From positions 1-58,610 of the forward strand of contig NZ_JAJFNK010000029.1 of NCBI RefSeq assembly GCF_021739485.1: DNA of 58,610 bases, written 5' to 3'. Positions 16,394 to 25,137 of the stretch are shown one piece after another. A program made the translations under genes and the position numbers. How positions within the stretch are numbered: position 1 is the first letter of the stretch; each line of letters begins with the position of its first letter. Source of the DNA: Alicyclobacillus tolerans (GTDB taxonomy: Bacteria; Bacillota; Bacilli; Alicyclobacillales; Alicyclobacillaceae). Below the pieces are notes generated by a model. The model did no database searches. It saw only the letters and a list, made by a program, of their open reading frames with translations, and was not told where the DNA came from.

Positions 16394-17086
16394 TCAGGTC
16401 AGCGCCCTGTCAAACTTCGCTGCTATCGCGATTGCGGTGCAAGGACCGCTGTCCACGCCATGGACGCGCAGCGGAAGCGCAACCACGGTTTGGACGTCGC
16501 TTGCCTCAAGTCCCTCGAGATTGAGGTCTTCGATAATTAAGATGTAGCGGTCGTGGAAGTTGCCGAGCATGTATTGGTGGGACAGGAAACCATCCTCTTG
16601 ATGCTGGTAAGCCGCTAACGACATCCAGTCCATGCCAACGGCCTTCAGATTCGGGCAATTTTCGATAAAGTACTTGCTCAATTCGGAGGAAATGCCAGGC
16701 CCATGAGCCGCGTACAAATCCGGGTCGCTTTCGCGGTGTCGGCTGAAATGGGAGCGAAACAAGATGAGGTCCGCCGACGCCAATTCGCTTTGAATGGGCG
16801 CAAGGTCGGACACGTTCACGAGTTCTTCGGGCCTTTTTTGAACATCGAGCAGCAGTGGGTGCTGGTAGACAAATTTTTCTACGGGAACCTCGTAGAGTTT
16901 GATCCCGTTCGGATTGAAGTGGTTGGGTCCATCCATGTGACTCCCGAAGTGGTTGAATAGATGGAGCATGTATTGATTGGCGACGTCTCCGCGTTCGGTC
17001 GAAGTGTACTGTTCGAATTGGAACGTGGGGTTTTCCGGCCATCCGGGATCTCCGGATTTCACAGGATAAGATAACACCTTAATCAT
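16394..17086 (-). CDS. Cyclase-family metal hydrolase (kynurenine formamidase-like fold)
   Basis: A 230-residue member of the cyclase family (PF04199-type). The metal-binding motif appears as FGSHMDGPNHFN, the family form of HxGTHxDxPxHF, and DLILFRSHFSRH and MDWMSLA match conserved strands; the C-terminus has LPLRVHGVDSGPCTAIA. Members hydrolyse amide or ester bonds of small molecules; the substrate here is unknown. GGGG lies 8 bases before ATG 17086, and the gene begins 22 bases after a permease gene, so it belongs to the sugar ABC operon. A hydrolase or lactonase step on the imported compound is a reasonable inference. Confidence 0.82.
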   Translation of the reverse strand: MIKVLSYPVKSGDPGWPENPTFQFEQYTSTERGDVANQYMLHLFNHFGSHMDGPNHFNPNGIKLYEVPVEKFVYQHPLLLDVQKRPEELVNVSDLAPIQSELASADLILFRSHFSRHRESDPDLYAAHGPGISSELSKYFIENCPNLKAVGMDWMSLAAYQHQEDGFLSHQYMLGNFHDRYILIIEDLNLEGLEASDVQTVVALPLRVHGVDSGPCTAIAIAAKFDRALT

Positions 17087-17108
17087 TTCGTATTCCCCTT
17101 TCTCAGGC

Positions 17109-18077
17109 CTAGTCGCGTCCCTTGCTGCGACCGTACAAGAACAGCACGAGCAAAATGACGAGTCCGTAAAGAATGTCGCGCCCGGCGTCTTGGATGTTGA
17201 TAATCGTAAGAATACTTTGGAGGATGTAAATGATGACCGCACCCGCCACCGTGCCCAAATAACCGCCCATTCCGCCAAGGATGGACGTACCGCCGATGAC
17301 CACGGCCGCGATCGACGACAACTGGTACGCATCGCCCATTCCGAGGTAACTCAGGCCGAGAAAACCGGTCATCAACATGCCGCCGATGACGGAAAACAGT
17401 CCGCTCAACGCGTAAACCGTCATGAGCACCCGCTTGGTGTTGGTCCCCGACAGATACGCCGTATACGAGTTATTGCCTAAAGCGTACACCCGGCGGCCAA
17501 ACGTGGTCTTCGCCATCAGAGCAATGACAATCGCAGAAAGCGCAATCCACACCACGACCGCCACGCGCACGTGCCCGACCGATCCCGAGCTCAAAAAGGT
17601 CAGCCAATGCGGCGTGACGCCTTTCGGAGTCCCGTTGGTGTAGACCAAAGTCAGCCCCTCCACAATGCTGTTCATTCCCAGCGTCATAATCAGCGGAGGA
17701 ATGCCGATGAAAGCGATTCCCAGTCCATTGAGTACGCCCAACACAACGCCCACGACGCATACGATAAGCGCCGCCGTGCCGCCCCCGACTTGGGGAGACA
17801 GTTGGCTAATCATGACCGCGCCAAAATTTAAAATATAGGCGACAGACAAGTCGATGCCGCCCGTCAAAATGACCAGGGTTTGCCCCATGGCAATAATCCC
17901 GAGAAATGTAGCAAAGACCAGGGTTTGCATGAGGTGGTCCCAGCTAAAGTAATGCGGTTGCATCACGCCAGACAGGATAAACAACGCCATAGTGGCGAGG
18001 TACACTTTGAGCACCATGCTGGACCGGATGCGGCTCCAGGTTCCCAGCGTACTGTTTGCGGCAAGTTCCGCAGCCAT
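17109..18077 (-). CDS. Sugar ABC transporter permease, RbsC-type (second)
   Basis: Integral membrane permease of 322 residues with about eight to ten hydrophobic segments. The motifs GQTLVILTGGIDLSV near the first third and GGTSILGGMGGYLGTVAGA near the end are diagnostic for the RbsC/CUT2 family. ATG 18077 follows GGAGGGG by five bases; an upstream in-frame TTG lies inside that ribosome site and is rejected. It is immediately downstream of a paralogous permease, so the transporter probably uses a heterodimeric membrane domain. Confidence 0.9.
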   Translation of the reverse strand: MAAELAANSTLGTWSRIRSSMVLKVYLATMALFILSGVMQPHYFSWDHLMQTLVFATFLGIIAMGQTLVILTGGIDLSVAYILNFGAVMISQLSPQVGGGTAALIVCVVGVVLGVLNGLGIAFIGIPPLIMTLGMNSIVEGLTLVYTNGTPKGVTPHWLTFLSSGSVGHVRVAVVVWIALSAIVIALMAKTTFGRRVYALGNNSYTAYLSGTNTKRVLMTVYALSGLFSVIGGMLMTGFLGLSYLGMGDAYQLSSIAAVVIGGTSILGGMGGYLGTVAGAVIIYILQSILTIINIQDAGRDILYGLVILLVLFLYGRSKGRD

Positions 18078-18099
18078 GTCGACCCCTCCCCTCAACCGT

Positions 18100-19104
18100 T
18101 TATGAACTCATGGACGCAGCTTTTGCCTGACGACTTCTCAGAGCGCCAATTGTAATGGACAAAATCAAAATACCGCCCGTAACAATCGTCTGATAGAAGG
18201 AAGAGACGTTCCAGAAAATCAGCAGCCCAAGCACCAGGGACATGATGCTGGCTCCAGCAATTGAACCGTAATAGCTGCCAATTCCGCCAAACAAGCTGGT
18301 TCCCCCAAGCACTGTCGCGGCAATCGAATTCAGCGTGAACGAACCTGCACCCAGCGGGTCGCCAGACGCGGTTTGCGCCGTCAATAACAGCCCCGTAAAG
18401 GCACAAAACAGACCGTTCAACGTATAAGCCCAAAGTTTGGTCTTGCCAATCGAAATTCCAGACATAAAGGCGGAGTTTTCATTGCCGCCGATGGCGTAAA
18501 TCGACTGCCCAACGACCGACTTGCGAATGGGAATCCAAGCCAGTAGGATAAACAGCACCATGACCAGCAGCGACACCGGAACGGTGCCGAACAGACTCCC
18601 TGTCAAGACATTGGTATACGAATCCGGCACCTTGCCACCCGGAGTAGGGCGAATATACAGCGCAATCCCGAGAAAGATGGACGAGGTGGCCAAGGTCACA
18701 ATAATCGGCTGCAACCGGCCGTACACAATAATCAAGCCATTGATCAATCCCGTCACCGTCCCAGTCAACAAAACGACTGCAGCGGTCACAACGATTCCTA
18801 ACAACTCGCTTCCCGTCGAGTGAATCATGGGGACCATGATGGTTGCGGCAATCGAATTGGTCAATCCAACCATCGGGCCAACCGACAGGTCAATGCCGGC
18901 GGTCAAAATGACCAAGGTCTGTCCCAGGACGACCACGCCCAAGGTGATGACTTGATTGAACAACGATTGCAGTCCATATTGAGTGAAAAAGTCGTTTTGA
19001 AAAATCATGTAGAAAATCAAGATTACCGTGAGAATGATATACGGTATGACAAGTTGCCGGTTGCCACCCATACCGCGTCTCATGCGAACGCCAAGGTTTT
19101 CCAT
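18100..19104 (-). CDS. Sugar ABC transporter permease, RbsC-type (first)
   Basis: A 334-residue permease paralogous to its neighbour. The same family motifs are present: GQTLVILTAGIDLSVGPMVGL and LGGTSLFGGIGSYYGSIAGA. It opens with a basic, Arg-rich N-terminus before the first membrane helix. GAGGGGGG precedes ATG 19104. It lies between the ATPase gene (14 bases) and the second permease (22 bases), so all are co-transcribed. Confidence 0.9.
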   Translation of the reverse strand: MENLGVRMRRGMGGNRQLVIPYIILTVILIFYMIFQNDFFTQYGLQSLFNQVITLGVVVLGQTLVILTAGIDLSVGPMVGLTNSIAATIMVPMIHSTGSELLGIVVTAAVVLLTGTVTGLINGLIIVYGRLQPIIVTLATSSIFLGIALYIRPTPGGKVPDSYTNVLTGSLFGTVPVSLLVMVLFILLAWIPIRKSVVGQSIYAIGGNENSAFMSGISIGKTKLWAYTLNGLFCAFTGLLLTAQTASGDPLGAGSFTLNSIAATVLGGTSLFGGIGSYYGSIAGASIMSLVLGLLIFWNVSSFYQTIVTGGILILSITIGALRSRQAKAASMSS

Positions 19105-19118
19105 ACCCAGCCCCCCTC

Positions 19119-20606
19119 TTATGCCATCGCCAGTGCAGCCTGAGCAATTCCTTCCTCGGTAATCTCATCCCCGCTGATGACTTTCGTCACTTGGCCTTCG
19201 TAAAAGACAGCAACTCGATGGCACAGCCCTACCAGTTCCATGAGTTCAGTCGAGTAAATGAGGATCGTCTTGCCTTCGTCCGAGAGTCGGCGGATCAGGC
19301 GATAGATTTCTGCTTTCGTTCCGATGTCAATTCCTCGCGTGGGATCCGCCAACAGCAATACGCTGGCGTTTGTCAACAAGGCCTTCGCGATCACGACCTT
19401 CTGCTGATTCCCACCGCTCAATCCACCGACGGCTTGTTCCGCTGAAGCCGCCTTTATGGCAAGGAGATCCGTCGCTTCCCGAATCGCCCGATTTTCCTTT
19501 TGAGTATTGATGAAGCCCAACACTTGCCGCACTCCCAGGGTCATGAGGGCCAGGTTCTCCCGTACCGATCGAGGCAGCAGCAACCCGCCGTTTTTCCGGC
19601 TTTCGGGGACCAGGACGACTCCGTTTTGAATGGCATCCTTGGGGCTTTTCAGAACAACCTCTGCACCTTTGAGCTTGATTTTGCCTTGTGTAACCGGATA
19701 GGCCCCAAACAAACTCAACAGGAATTCTCCCTGCCCATGCCCTTGAAGTCCGGCCAATCCCATGATTTCGCCAGGACGCACCGTCAGTGTTACACCCTTT
19801 AATGCATCGCCGGCGACCAAGTCTTCCACCTCGAGAATCGGCTTCGCTTGACGGATATCGCCTTTGCCCATGAATGTGCTTTGAACGTCTCGACCGGCAA
19901 TCCAGTTGACAATTTGCTGGTTCGACACTTCCCCAACCTTGAATTGTTCAATTTTGCGAGCATCGCGAAAGACCGTGGCGCGGTCCGCAATCTGTTCGAT
20001 TTCTTCCATGCGGTGGGAGATAAAAATTACGGACTTTCCACCTTGCTTAAACCTGCGAACCAGTTCAAACAAATGCTGAACTTCGCGTTGTCCTAACGAC
20101 GAAGTCGCTTCGTCGAGAATTAAAATGTCTGGGTTCCGCGAAAAGGCTTTCGCAATCTCCACCAACTGCTGCTGTGCCAGCGGAAGGTCCCTGACCAGCG
20201 TACGCGAAGAGATATTCAAGCCGATTTGAGAAAACAGCTTCTCCGAATCGTCGACCATTTTCTTGAAGTCAATGAAACGAAACCGCCCTTTGGGTTCCGA
20301 CCCCAAATAGATGTTTTCCGCGACGGATAGATTAGGAACAAGTGACAATTCCTGAAACACCGCGGCAATCCCCTGACGGGTTGCATCCATAGGTGACCTG
20401 ACCTCAATCGATTGTCCGCGAAGCTTGACCTCTCCGGAATCCAACCGGACAACGCCAGAGAGAATTTTGACAAGTGTACTTTTTCCCGCCCCGTTTTCCC
20501 CTAACAAGGCGTGAACTTCTCCAGGTTCACAGGAAAAGTCCGCGTCAATCAGCGCCTTGACACCGCCGTAGGATTTGGAGACCTTTACGGCTTCAAGAAT
20601 GGGCAT
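19119..20606 (-). CDS. Sugar ABC transporter ATP-binding protein, RbsA-type
   Basis: A 495-residue double-ABC ATPase of the CUT2 class. The first domain has Walker A GENGAGKST (36-44), the signature-like LPLAQQQLVEIAKA and Walker B ILILDEATSSL. The second domain has a degenerate Walker A region (LAGLQGHGQGEF), an intact LSGGNQQKVVIAKA signature and LLADPTRGIDIG, the usual asymmetry of RbsA/MglA. ATG 20606 follows GGAGGGGG, and homology begins at PILEAVKVSKSYGG. In the spacer upstream (20646-20671) there is a 13-bp tandem duplication. Confidence 0.93.
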   Translation of the reverse strand: MPILEAVKVSKSYGGVKALIDADFSCEPGEVHALLGENGAGKSTLVKILSGVVRLDSGEVKLRGQSIEVRSPMDATRQGIAAVFQELSLVPNLSVAENIYLGSEPKGRFRFIDFKKMVDDSEKLFSQIGLNISSRTLVRDLPLAQQQLVEIAKAFSRNPDILILDEATSSLGQREVQHLFELVRRFKQGGKSVIFISHRMEEIEQIADRATVFRDARKIEQFKVGEVSNQQIVNWIAGRDVQSTFMGKGDIRQAKPILEVEDLVAGDALKGVTLTVRPGEIMGLAGLQGHGQGEFLLSLFGAYPVTQGKIKLKGAEVVLKSPKDAIQNGVVLVPESRKNGGLLLPRSVRENLALMTLGVRQVLGFINTQKENRAIREATDLLAIKAASAEQAVGGLSGGNQQKVVIAKALLTNASVLLLADPTRGIDIGTKAEIYRLIRRLSDEGKTILIYSTELMELVGLCHRVAVFYEGQVTKVISGDEITEEGIAQAALAMA

Positions 20607-20645
20607 GCAAACCCCCTCCTTCACTGCACGCACTCAGATGTACGC

Positions 20646-20671
20646 ACTCGATGAACGGACTCGATGAACGA
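20646..20671 (+). repeat. 13-bp tandem duplication in the rbsA/SBP spacer
   Basis: ACTCGATGAACGG (20646-20658) is followed directly by ACTCGATGAACGA (20659-20671). Adjacent bases also carry a diverged ACGCACTC repeat. It lies between the substrate-binding protein and ATPase genes. Confidence 0.75.
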
Positions 20672-20733
20672 ACTGTAGCTGGAGTTTCCGCGCAGGGTCT
20701 TCATGGGAAACTCCAGCCGCCGCACTGTACGGT

Positions 20734-21840
20734 TTACTTGTTGCCAGGGAGAATGTCGTTGAGCTTCAAGTTGTAGGTGTTCTTAGCGTCTGTCCAGTCC
20801 ACGAAAAAGTCGTCCGGCTGGCTCGACACATAGAATTTGCTGGCGTCTTTGTACGAACCTTGCGGCAACGGAATCATGACCGACTTCGATACCTGTTTCC
20901 CGTTTAAGACTTCGAGCGCGACGTCGAGAGAGGCAGCCGACAAGTAAGGGGGTTGTCCAACAGCAAAGCCTTTAACGTTGTCCTTAGACATCAAACGGAA
21001 AAATCCGTTGGTGAATTCACCCGTCATGTACACTTTGGAGGGGTCGATGTGGTTTTGATTCAAAGCCTTATAGGTTGCGACTTCGCCGCCGCCTTGGGAC
21101 AGAATGCCGTTGATGGTTTTGCCTTGTTGCGCGCTGAGCATGTTGTTCATCAAAACGGATGTAGCCGCCTCATCCCACTTGCCGTAGCCTTTTTGCAGCA
21201 CGTGGATGCCAGGGTATTTGGAGAGTACGTCCTGGTAGCCTTGTTGGCGATCGCGATCGACGGTCGTTCCCTCGACGCCGTTAATCTCCAAGATGTTGCC
21301 TTGTCCATGCATTTGGTCAGCAAGCCACTGGGCCTGGATTTTCCCGAACTGCAGCTGGTCCGTGTTCACGTTGTAGATCTTGGTGGAATCAACCGTGTTG
21401 TCAAAGGCCACCACGACAATGCCGCGCGCGGCAGCTTGGTCAAGGATCGGTTTCAACGCGGTCGGAGACGCAGCATCGACCAAAATCGCGTTGTAACCCT
21501 GCGAAATCATGTTGCGGATTTCGTTGATCTGCGCTTGAGGGTCGTTGCCTGAACTCGACACAAAATAGCTGCTGATTTCTCCATCGGCTTTCTTTTGAGC
21601 CGCGTAGCTTTGGAAGATTTTCACCATCTCGGAACGCCACGAGTTTCCGATGTACGAGTTGCTCAACGCGATTTTCCACTCGTGCTTAGCCCCGCTCGAT
21701 CCAGATGTATTGTTCTGAGGTTGAGGCGAACCGCCTGCTGCATTGGAACTCGAACCCGAAGTAGAGCCGCAGGCTGTCACGGTCGCCAACAACGATACGC
21801 TTGCCAACGCTGCCATCCATTTACCTGTTTTAAGTTTCAC
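20734..21840 (-). CDS. Sugar ABC transporter substrate-binding lipoprotein (periplasmic-binding-protein-like, RbsB-type)
   Basis: A 368-residue lipoprotein. A basic start and hydrophobic stretch lead to the lipobox TVTAC with the lipidated Cys24, then a Ser/Asn/Gly-rich linker. The mature domain has the type I binding-protein pattern: ALSNSYIGNSWRSEMVK, NMISQGYNAILVDAASPTALKPILDQAAARGIVVVAFDN. It starts with GTG, with GGGGG 11 bases upstream, and is the first gene of the operon behind a LacI-operator-bearing promoter. The ligand is probably a pentose, hexose or polyol, not determinable from sequence. Confidence 0.93.
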   Translation of the reverse strand: MKLKTGKWMAALASVSLLATVTACGSTSGSSSNAAGGSPQPQNNTSGSSGAKHEWKIALSNSYIGNSWRSEMVKIFQSYAAQKKADGEISSYFVSSSGNDPQAQINEIRNMISQGYNAILVDAASPTALKPILDQAAARGIVVVAFDNTVDSTKIYNVNTDQLQFGKIQAQWLADQMHGQGNILEINGVEGTTVDRDRQQGYQDVLSKYPGIHVLQKGYGKWDEAATSVLMNNMLSAQQGKTINGILSQGGGEVATYKALNQNHIDPSKVYMTGEFTNGFFRLMSKDNVKGFAVGQPPYLSAASLDVALEVLNGKQVSKSVMIPLPQGSYKDASKFYVSSQPDDFFVDWTDAKNTYNLKLNDILPGNK

Positions 21841-21917
21841 TTTTTCTCAATCCCCCTAGTTTGTGTGAATTGCCCAATCTCGTGAAAACTATGAAACTTT
21901 TTATGAAACCCTTTTAC

Positions 21918-21942
21918 GAAACCGATATACGATAACGGTTTC
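21918..21942. promoter_or_regulatory. LacI-type operator overlapping the ABC-operon start site
   Basis: GAAACCG (21918-21924) and CGGTTTC (21936-21942) are exact inverted half-sites around an 11-base centre. GAAACCG/CGGTTTC is typical of LacI/CcpA-family half-sites. The site spans about +1 to +25 of the promoter at 21950-21978 and lies between that operon and the divergent LacI gene. Confidence 0.7.
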
Positions 21943-21949
21943 ATACCGT

Positions 21950-21978
21950 ATAATAAGGCCCAATCAGATTTTTCGCAA
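21950..21978 (-). promoter_or_regulatory. Sigma-A promoter of the sugar ABC operon
   Basis: Minus-strand TTGCGA (21973-21978), 17 bases, TATTAT (21950-21955). The predicted start is near 21943, right at the edge of the LacI-type operator. Confidence 0.72.
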
Positions 21979-22103
21979 TGATCTATAGATAATAATTTAA
22001 ATAATATTTAAAGGTTAATCTTTAAAATAGAAATTTAGGCAAAAGAACATTAGGAGTGTCCTTGTCAGAGGTGAATCCAGGTGAGCTTGAGGGGGTTAAG
22101 AAC

Positions 22104-23156
22104 GTGCGCCTTAAAAAGACCACAATCCACGATGTGGCGGAATTAGCCAACGTGTCTGTCACCACGGTATCCAGGTACCTCAATCAGCGCTACGACGCGA
22201 TGAGCGAGGAAACGCGTCACCGCATCGCCAAAGCCATCACAACACTGAACTACCACCCCAATGCCTTGGCTCGAGGCCTTAAAAGCCAAAAAAGCCGCAC
22301 CATCGCGGTGGTTGTCGTCGATATCCGGTACTCGTTTTGTTTATCGGTTATTCGCACGCTGTCGCAGATGTATGCGTTTACAGGATACAGTTTAATCGTC
22401 AGTGAAACCAACGGAAATCCGGCGCTCGAGCGACAACTTCTCGAACAACTGCTGTCTCAGCAAATCGATGCGCTGGTTCTGCAAACCAATGGGGAAAATG
22501 ACGCTTTTATACAGGATATTGCGAGGGTGATTCCAGTGGTGGTCGTCGACCGTTCTTCCAACGTCAGCGGGGTCACGAACATTGTGACCAACAACTTCGA
22601 ATCCTCGTATGTGCTGACCAAGTCCTTGTTTGATCAAGGATACCATGAGGTTCTGTACATATCCGAATCTCCGGGCAGAATCAGCACAAGGCTGGAACGC
22701 TTAGACGGATACCGTCACGGCTGCGCGGAATCCAATCGCTCGCCTTGGATCGTGTATGTAAATCGCGGCCAACCAACGGCGATGAGACGCGAAGTCCAAA
22801 GCGTCCTGCAGCAAGTTCCGCGTGCCCTGCCCTTTGCCGTGTACACAGCCAACGCCCTTTTGCTGCTTGACGTCTACCCGGTCTTGCGCGACGCGGGATT
22901 TGACATTCCATCCCAAATGGGATTAGCCACCTTTGACGAACCGGATTGGTTGGAACTCGTGACACCTTCCATCACACACGTGTATCAACCTACCGAAGAA
23001 GTAGGAATTCTTACCGCAAACACAATTCTCAATCACCTGGAGAAGGACACAAACAAACAAGCCGGTAAAAAGCACGTTCTAAAGTCAAAACTTGTATTGC
23101 GGGACTCAACCCGCATCATTGCGGACCCTGAGTTGTTTGGGACTTCGGACAGGTAG
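22104..23156 (+). CDS. LacI-family transcriptional regulator
   Basis: A 350-residue regulator. The N-terminal helix-turn-helix reads TIHDVAELANVSVTTVSRYLN with the hinge YHPNALARGLKSQKS, followed by a periplasmic-binding-like effector domain. GTG 22104 is chosen since GAGGGGG lies 8 bases upstream and MRLKKTTIHDVAELA is the canonical beginning; in-frame GTG 22056 and TTG 22062 upstream are possible alternatives. It is divergent from the sugar ABC operon and very probably represses it through the GAAACCG-type dyad, responding to the imported sugar or a derivative. Confidence 0.9.
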   Translation: MRLKKTTIHDVAELANVSVTTVSRYLNQRYDAMSEETRHRIAKAITTLNYHPNALARGLKSQKSRTIAVVVVDIRYSFCLSVIRTLSQMYAFTGYSLIVSETNGNPALERQLLEQLLSQQIDALVLQTNGENDAFIQDIARVIPVVVVDRSSNVSGVTNIVTNNFESSYVLTKSLFDQGYHEVLYISESPGRISTRLERLDGYRHGCAESNRSPWIVYVNRGQPTAMRREVQSVLQQVPRALPFAVYTANALLLLDVYPVLRDAGFDIPSQMGLATFDEPDWLELVTPSITHVYQPTEEVGILTANTILNHLEKDTNKQAGKKHVLKSKLVLRDSTRIIADPELFGTSDR

Positions 23157-23198
23157 GAAGATGCGGCGTTTAAAAGCCGAAAAGTTGGACCAATCAAA

Positions 23199-23236
23199 AA
23201 CCCGGGTGAAAGGCGAAATGGCCTCCCACCCGGGTT
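23199..23236 (-). terminator. Rho-independent terminator of the amino-acid permease gene
   Basis: AACCCGGGTG (23199-23208) and CACCCGGGTT (23227-23236) form a perfect 10-bp stem. On the minus strand the stem is followed by a TTTTT tract, so it mainly ends the permease transcript arriving from 23280; it can also serve the convergent lacI gene. Confidence 0.88.
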
Positions 23237-23279
23237 GCACTGGCATTTGGGCTTCACGCACTTTGCCGCTTTTGAGGGT

Positions 23280-24716
23280 TTAGGCTTCCTCTTGAGACAT
23301 TCCCGCTTTCGCAATCACGTGACGGTGGCGTTTTGCGTAATACAACGAGACAATAAACGCGAGTACAAGCCAGATGAGGCCAATGACTACCGCGCTGCCG
23401 AAGGGCTCCGCAGGGATTGGGTAGACACTGTACCACAAGACCACCAAGCCGATGATGGTCGCGACAGTCGGAATGATGCCGTGCAGTGCGACGCGGAACT
23501 TGCCCTTTTTCCAGAAATACGCAGTCAGGGCTGTATTGGCGACGATGTGGACGCCAATGATGCAGACGCCGGATATCGTCAGCAGCCAAAGAGCGCCATT
23601 GGTTGGGCCAAGAATGGATGCCGTGATGACGTTAACGACGAGAATGACCACAAAGAACAACACGACGGTCGTATGGGGAGTCCCAAGGCGAGGATGAATT
23701 TTCGCAAAGCGCTTAAAGATGATTCCATCCCGTCCGGCGCTGTACCAAATGCGCGTCACCGCGTTGACCTTCGCAACCATATACATCAGGTAACTGTTGA
23801 TGGTGAACAAAATCAACAAAATCCAGCCGGTCGTCCCCAAGTAACGCTGGAAAACGATGAGCCCTGGATCTGGAGATTTCGCATAATTGGCCATGTTAGG
23901 CAAGCCCCATCCAACCGTCAGTGCATAAGACGGCAGCACGATGGCCAGTCCGGAGATGACCCAAGCGATAAGGATGGCCTTGCTAATCACGCGTTTGGAG
24001 CCGGTTGTCTCTTCAGATACGGTCGTAGCCGTGCCAAGACCCGTAAAGTCCAAAACTGAAAACACAACCCCTAGAAAGAACGGGCTGAAAGCGCCATGGA
24101 CCGGTTGCAACGTGAAGGGTGCCAAGCTGTTGTTCGGACCCACCTTCACAATGATAATGATGGCACTAATCACCAAAAACAAAACTTCTAAGACGGCGGA
24201 CCACAGCGTATACCTGAGGGAAGCCCGGATTCCAGTGTACGAGAGGATGACCCCGAACAGAAGTGTGAGAACGGCGAGGGGAACCCATGCCCAACCGGTC
24301 TTGGAAAGTGAAGAGGACAACAAGTAAATAAAACCGCTTAAACCGAGCACACCAAAGGCCGGCCCAGTCAGGTTTTCTCCCATCCACATCCAAAGTGCCA
24401 GCACCCCACCGCCTCCGCCAAGACCTTGCGCAGAATAGGCATAGTAACTGCCGGCATTGACAATTTCCCTGGAAAATTCATTGGGGACGACCATCCACAA
24501 CAAATAAATGATCCAAGCGATAGCTACTGCAAGCGGCATAGATCCCATGGAGAACGCGGCTGTGCCCACCAATAAAATGGCAACATTGCCCGCAGGACTT
24601 ACAAATGAGAAAGATTGCGATACACCTTCCCAGAGCCCAACCGCGTTCCGCTTCAACCGGATCACAGGAGGGGACTCGCTTGCAGGCGTCACAGGGGTGA
24701 TACGTTGGTCACTCAC
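23280..24716 (-). CDS. APC-family amino-acid permease (sigma-54 controlled)
   Basis: A 478-residue transporter with about twelve hydrophobic segments. The family features are SFVSPAGN in the first helix region, YYAYSAQGLGGG, and the conserved FSVLDFTGLGTATTVSEETTGSKRVI in the middle, a pattern of the amino acid/choline/GABA permease branch. GTG 24716 is preferred because AAGGA lies 9 bases upstream, whereas the in-frame ATG overlaps that site. It is driven by a -24/-12 promoter on the minus strand (24851-24870) sharing one enhancer-like dyad with the divergent dehydrogenase gene. Substrate unknown; likely the amino acid or amine degraded by the neighbouring enzymes. Confidence 0.87.
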   Translation of the reverse strand: MSDQRITPVTPASESPPVIRLKRNAVGLWEGVSQSFSFVSPAGNVAILLVGTAAFSMGSMPLAVAIAWIIYLLWMVVPNEFSREIVNAGSYYAYSAQGLGGGGGVLALWMWMGENLTGPAFGVLGLSGFIYLLSSSLSKTGWAWVPLAVLTLLFGVILSYTGIRASLRYTLWSAVLEVLFLVISAIIIIVKVGPNNSLAPFTLQPVHGAFSPFFLGVVFSVLDFTGLGTATTVSEETTGSKRVISKAILIAWVISGLAIVLPSYALTVGWGLPNMANYAKSPDPGLIVFQRYLGTTGWILLILFTINSYLMYMVAKVNAVTRIWYSAGRDGIIFKRFAKIHPRLGTPHTTVVLFFVVILVVNVITASILGPTNGALWLLTISGVCIIGVHIVANTALTAYFWKKGKFRVALHGIIPTVATIIGLVVLWYSVYPIPAEPFGSAVVIGLIWLVLAFIVSLYYAKRHRHVIAKAGMSQEEA

Positions 24717-24850
24717 ATCTACCATTCCTTTCAAAAAATTGTGTATCCATACCATTCATACCTATGGCAGCCCCAGTGGCGAAAACGAATTGCGGCAGAC
24801 CCACCCCTTCCATTCACAGGCGTCTATTAGTCAGAATATATCAAATAAAC

Positions 24851-24870
24851 ACGCAAATTTCATGCCAAAT
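24851..24870 (-). promoter_or_regulatory. Sigma-54 (-24/-12) promoter of the permease gene
   Basis: The minus strand reads TTTGGCATGAAATTTGCGT: GG, exactly ten bases, GC, with TGGCA and TTTGC around them. The start site would be near 24842, giving a leader of about 125 bases. Confidence 0.85.
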
Positions 24871-24941
24871 ACAATATAACTAGAAGTGGCCTTGAAAAGT
24901 GTATCTAGCAGGCATCCGGCATCTATGGGAATTCCGTTCGT

Positions 24942-24957
24942 AATGCACGAGTGCATT
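24942..24957. promoter_or_regulatory. Shared enhancer-like dyad between two divergent sigma-54 promoters
   Basis: AATGCAC-GA-GTGCATT is a perfect 16-bp dyad. Its centre (24949.5) is 84 bp from the -24 GG of the left promoter (centre 24865.5) and 84 bp from that of the right promoter (25033.5), i.e. eight helical turns each way. It is the obvious binding site for the enhancer-binding protein encoded at 27846-29552. Confidence 0.72.
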
Positions 24958-25030
24958 GACACCTATGCCAAACGCATTAAAACACTCTCCCATCTTGCGC
25001 GAACCACGGCGACCGGCCTCCATGCAGGTT

Positions 25031-25048
25031 TTGGCATAAAACTTGCAT
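25031..25048 (+). promoter_or_regulatory. Sigma-54 (-24/-12) promoter of the alcohol dehydrogenase gene
   Basis: TTGGCATAAAACTTGCAT has GG, ten bases, GC, and near-consensus TGGCA and TTGCA blocks. It lies 90 bases before the start codon at 25138. Confidence 0.87.
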
Positions 25049-25137
25049 ACAAGTCGTGGATGAGGAAGGGTGGTGAGTTAGAAACTGGCTTGTTCCATGA
25101 ACAGGCTTCAAGCTTTTATAAAGAAGGGAGTGCACAC

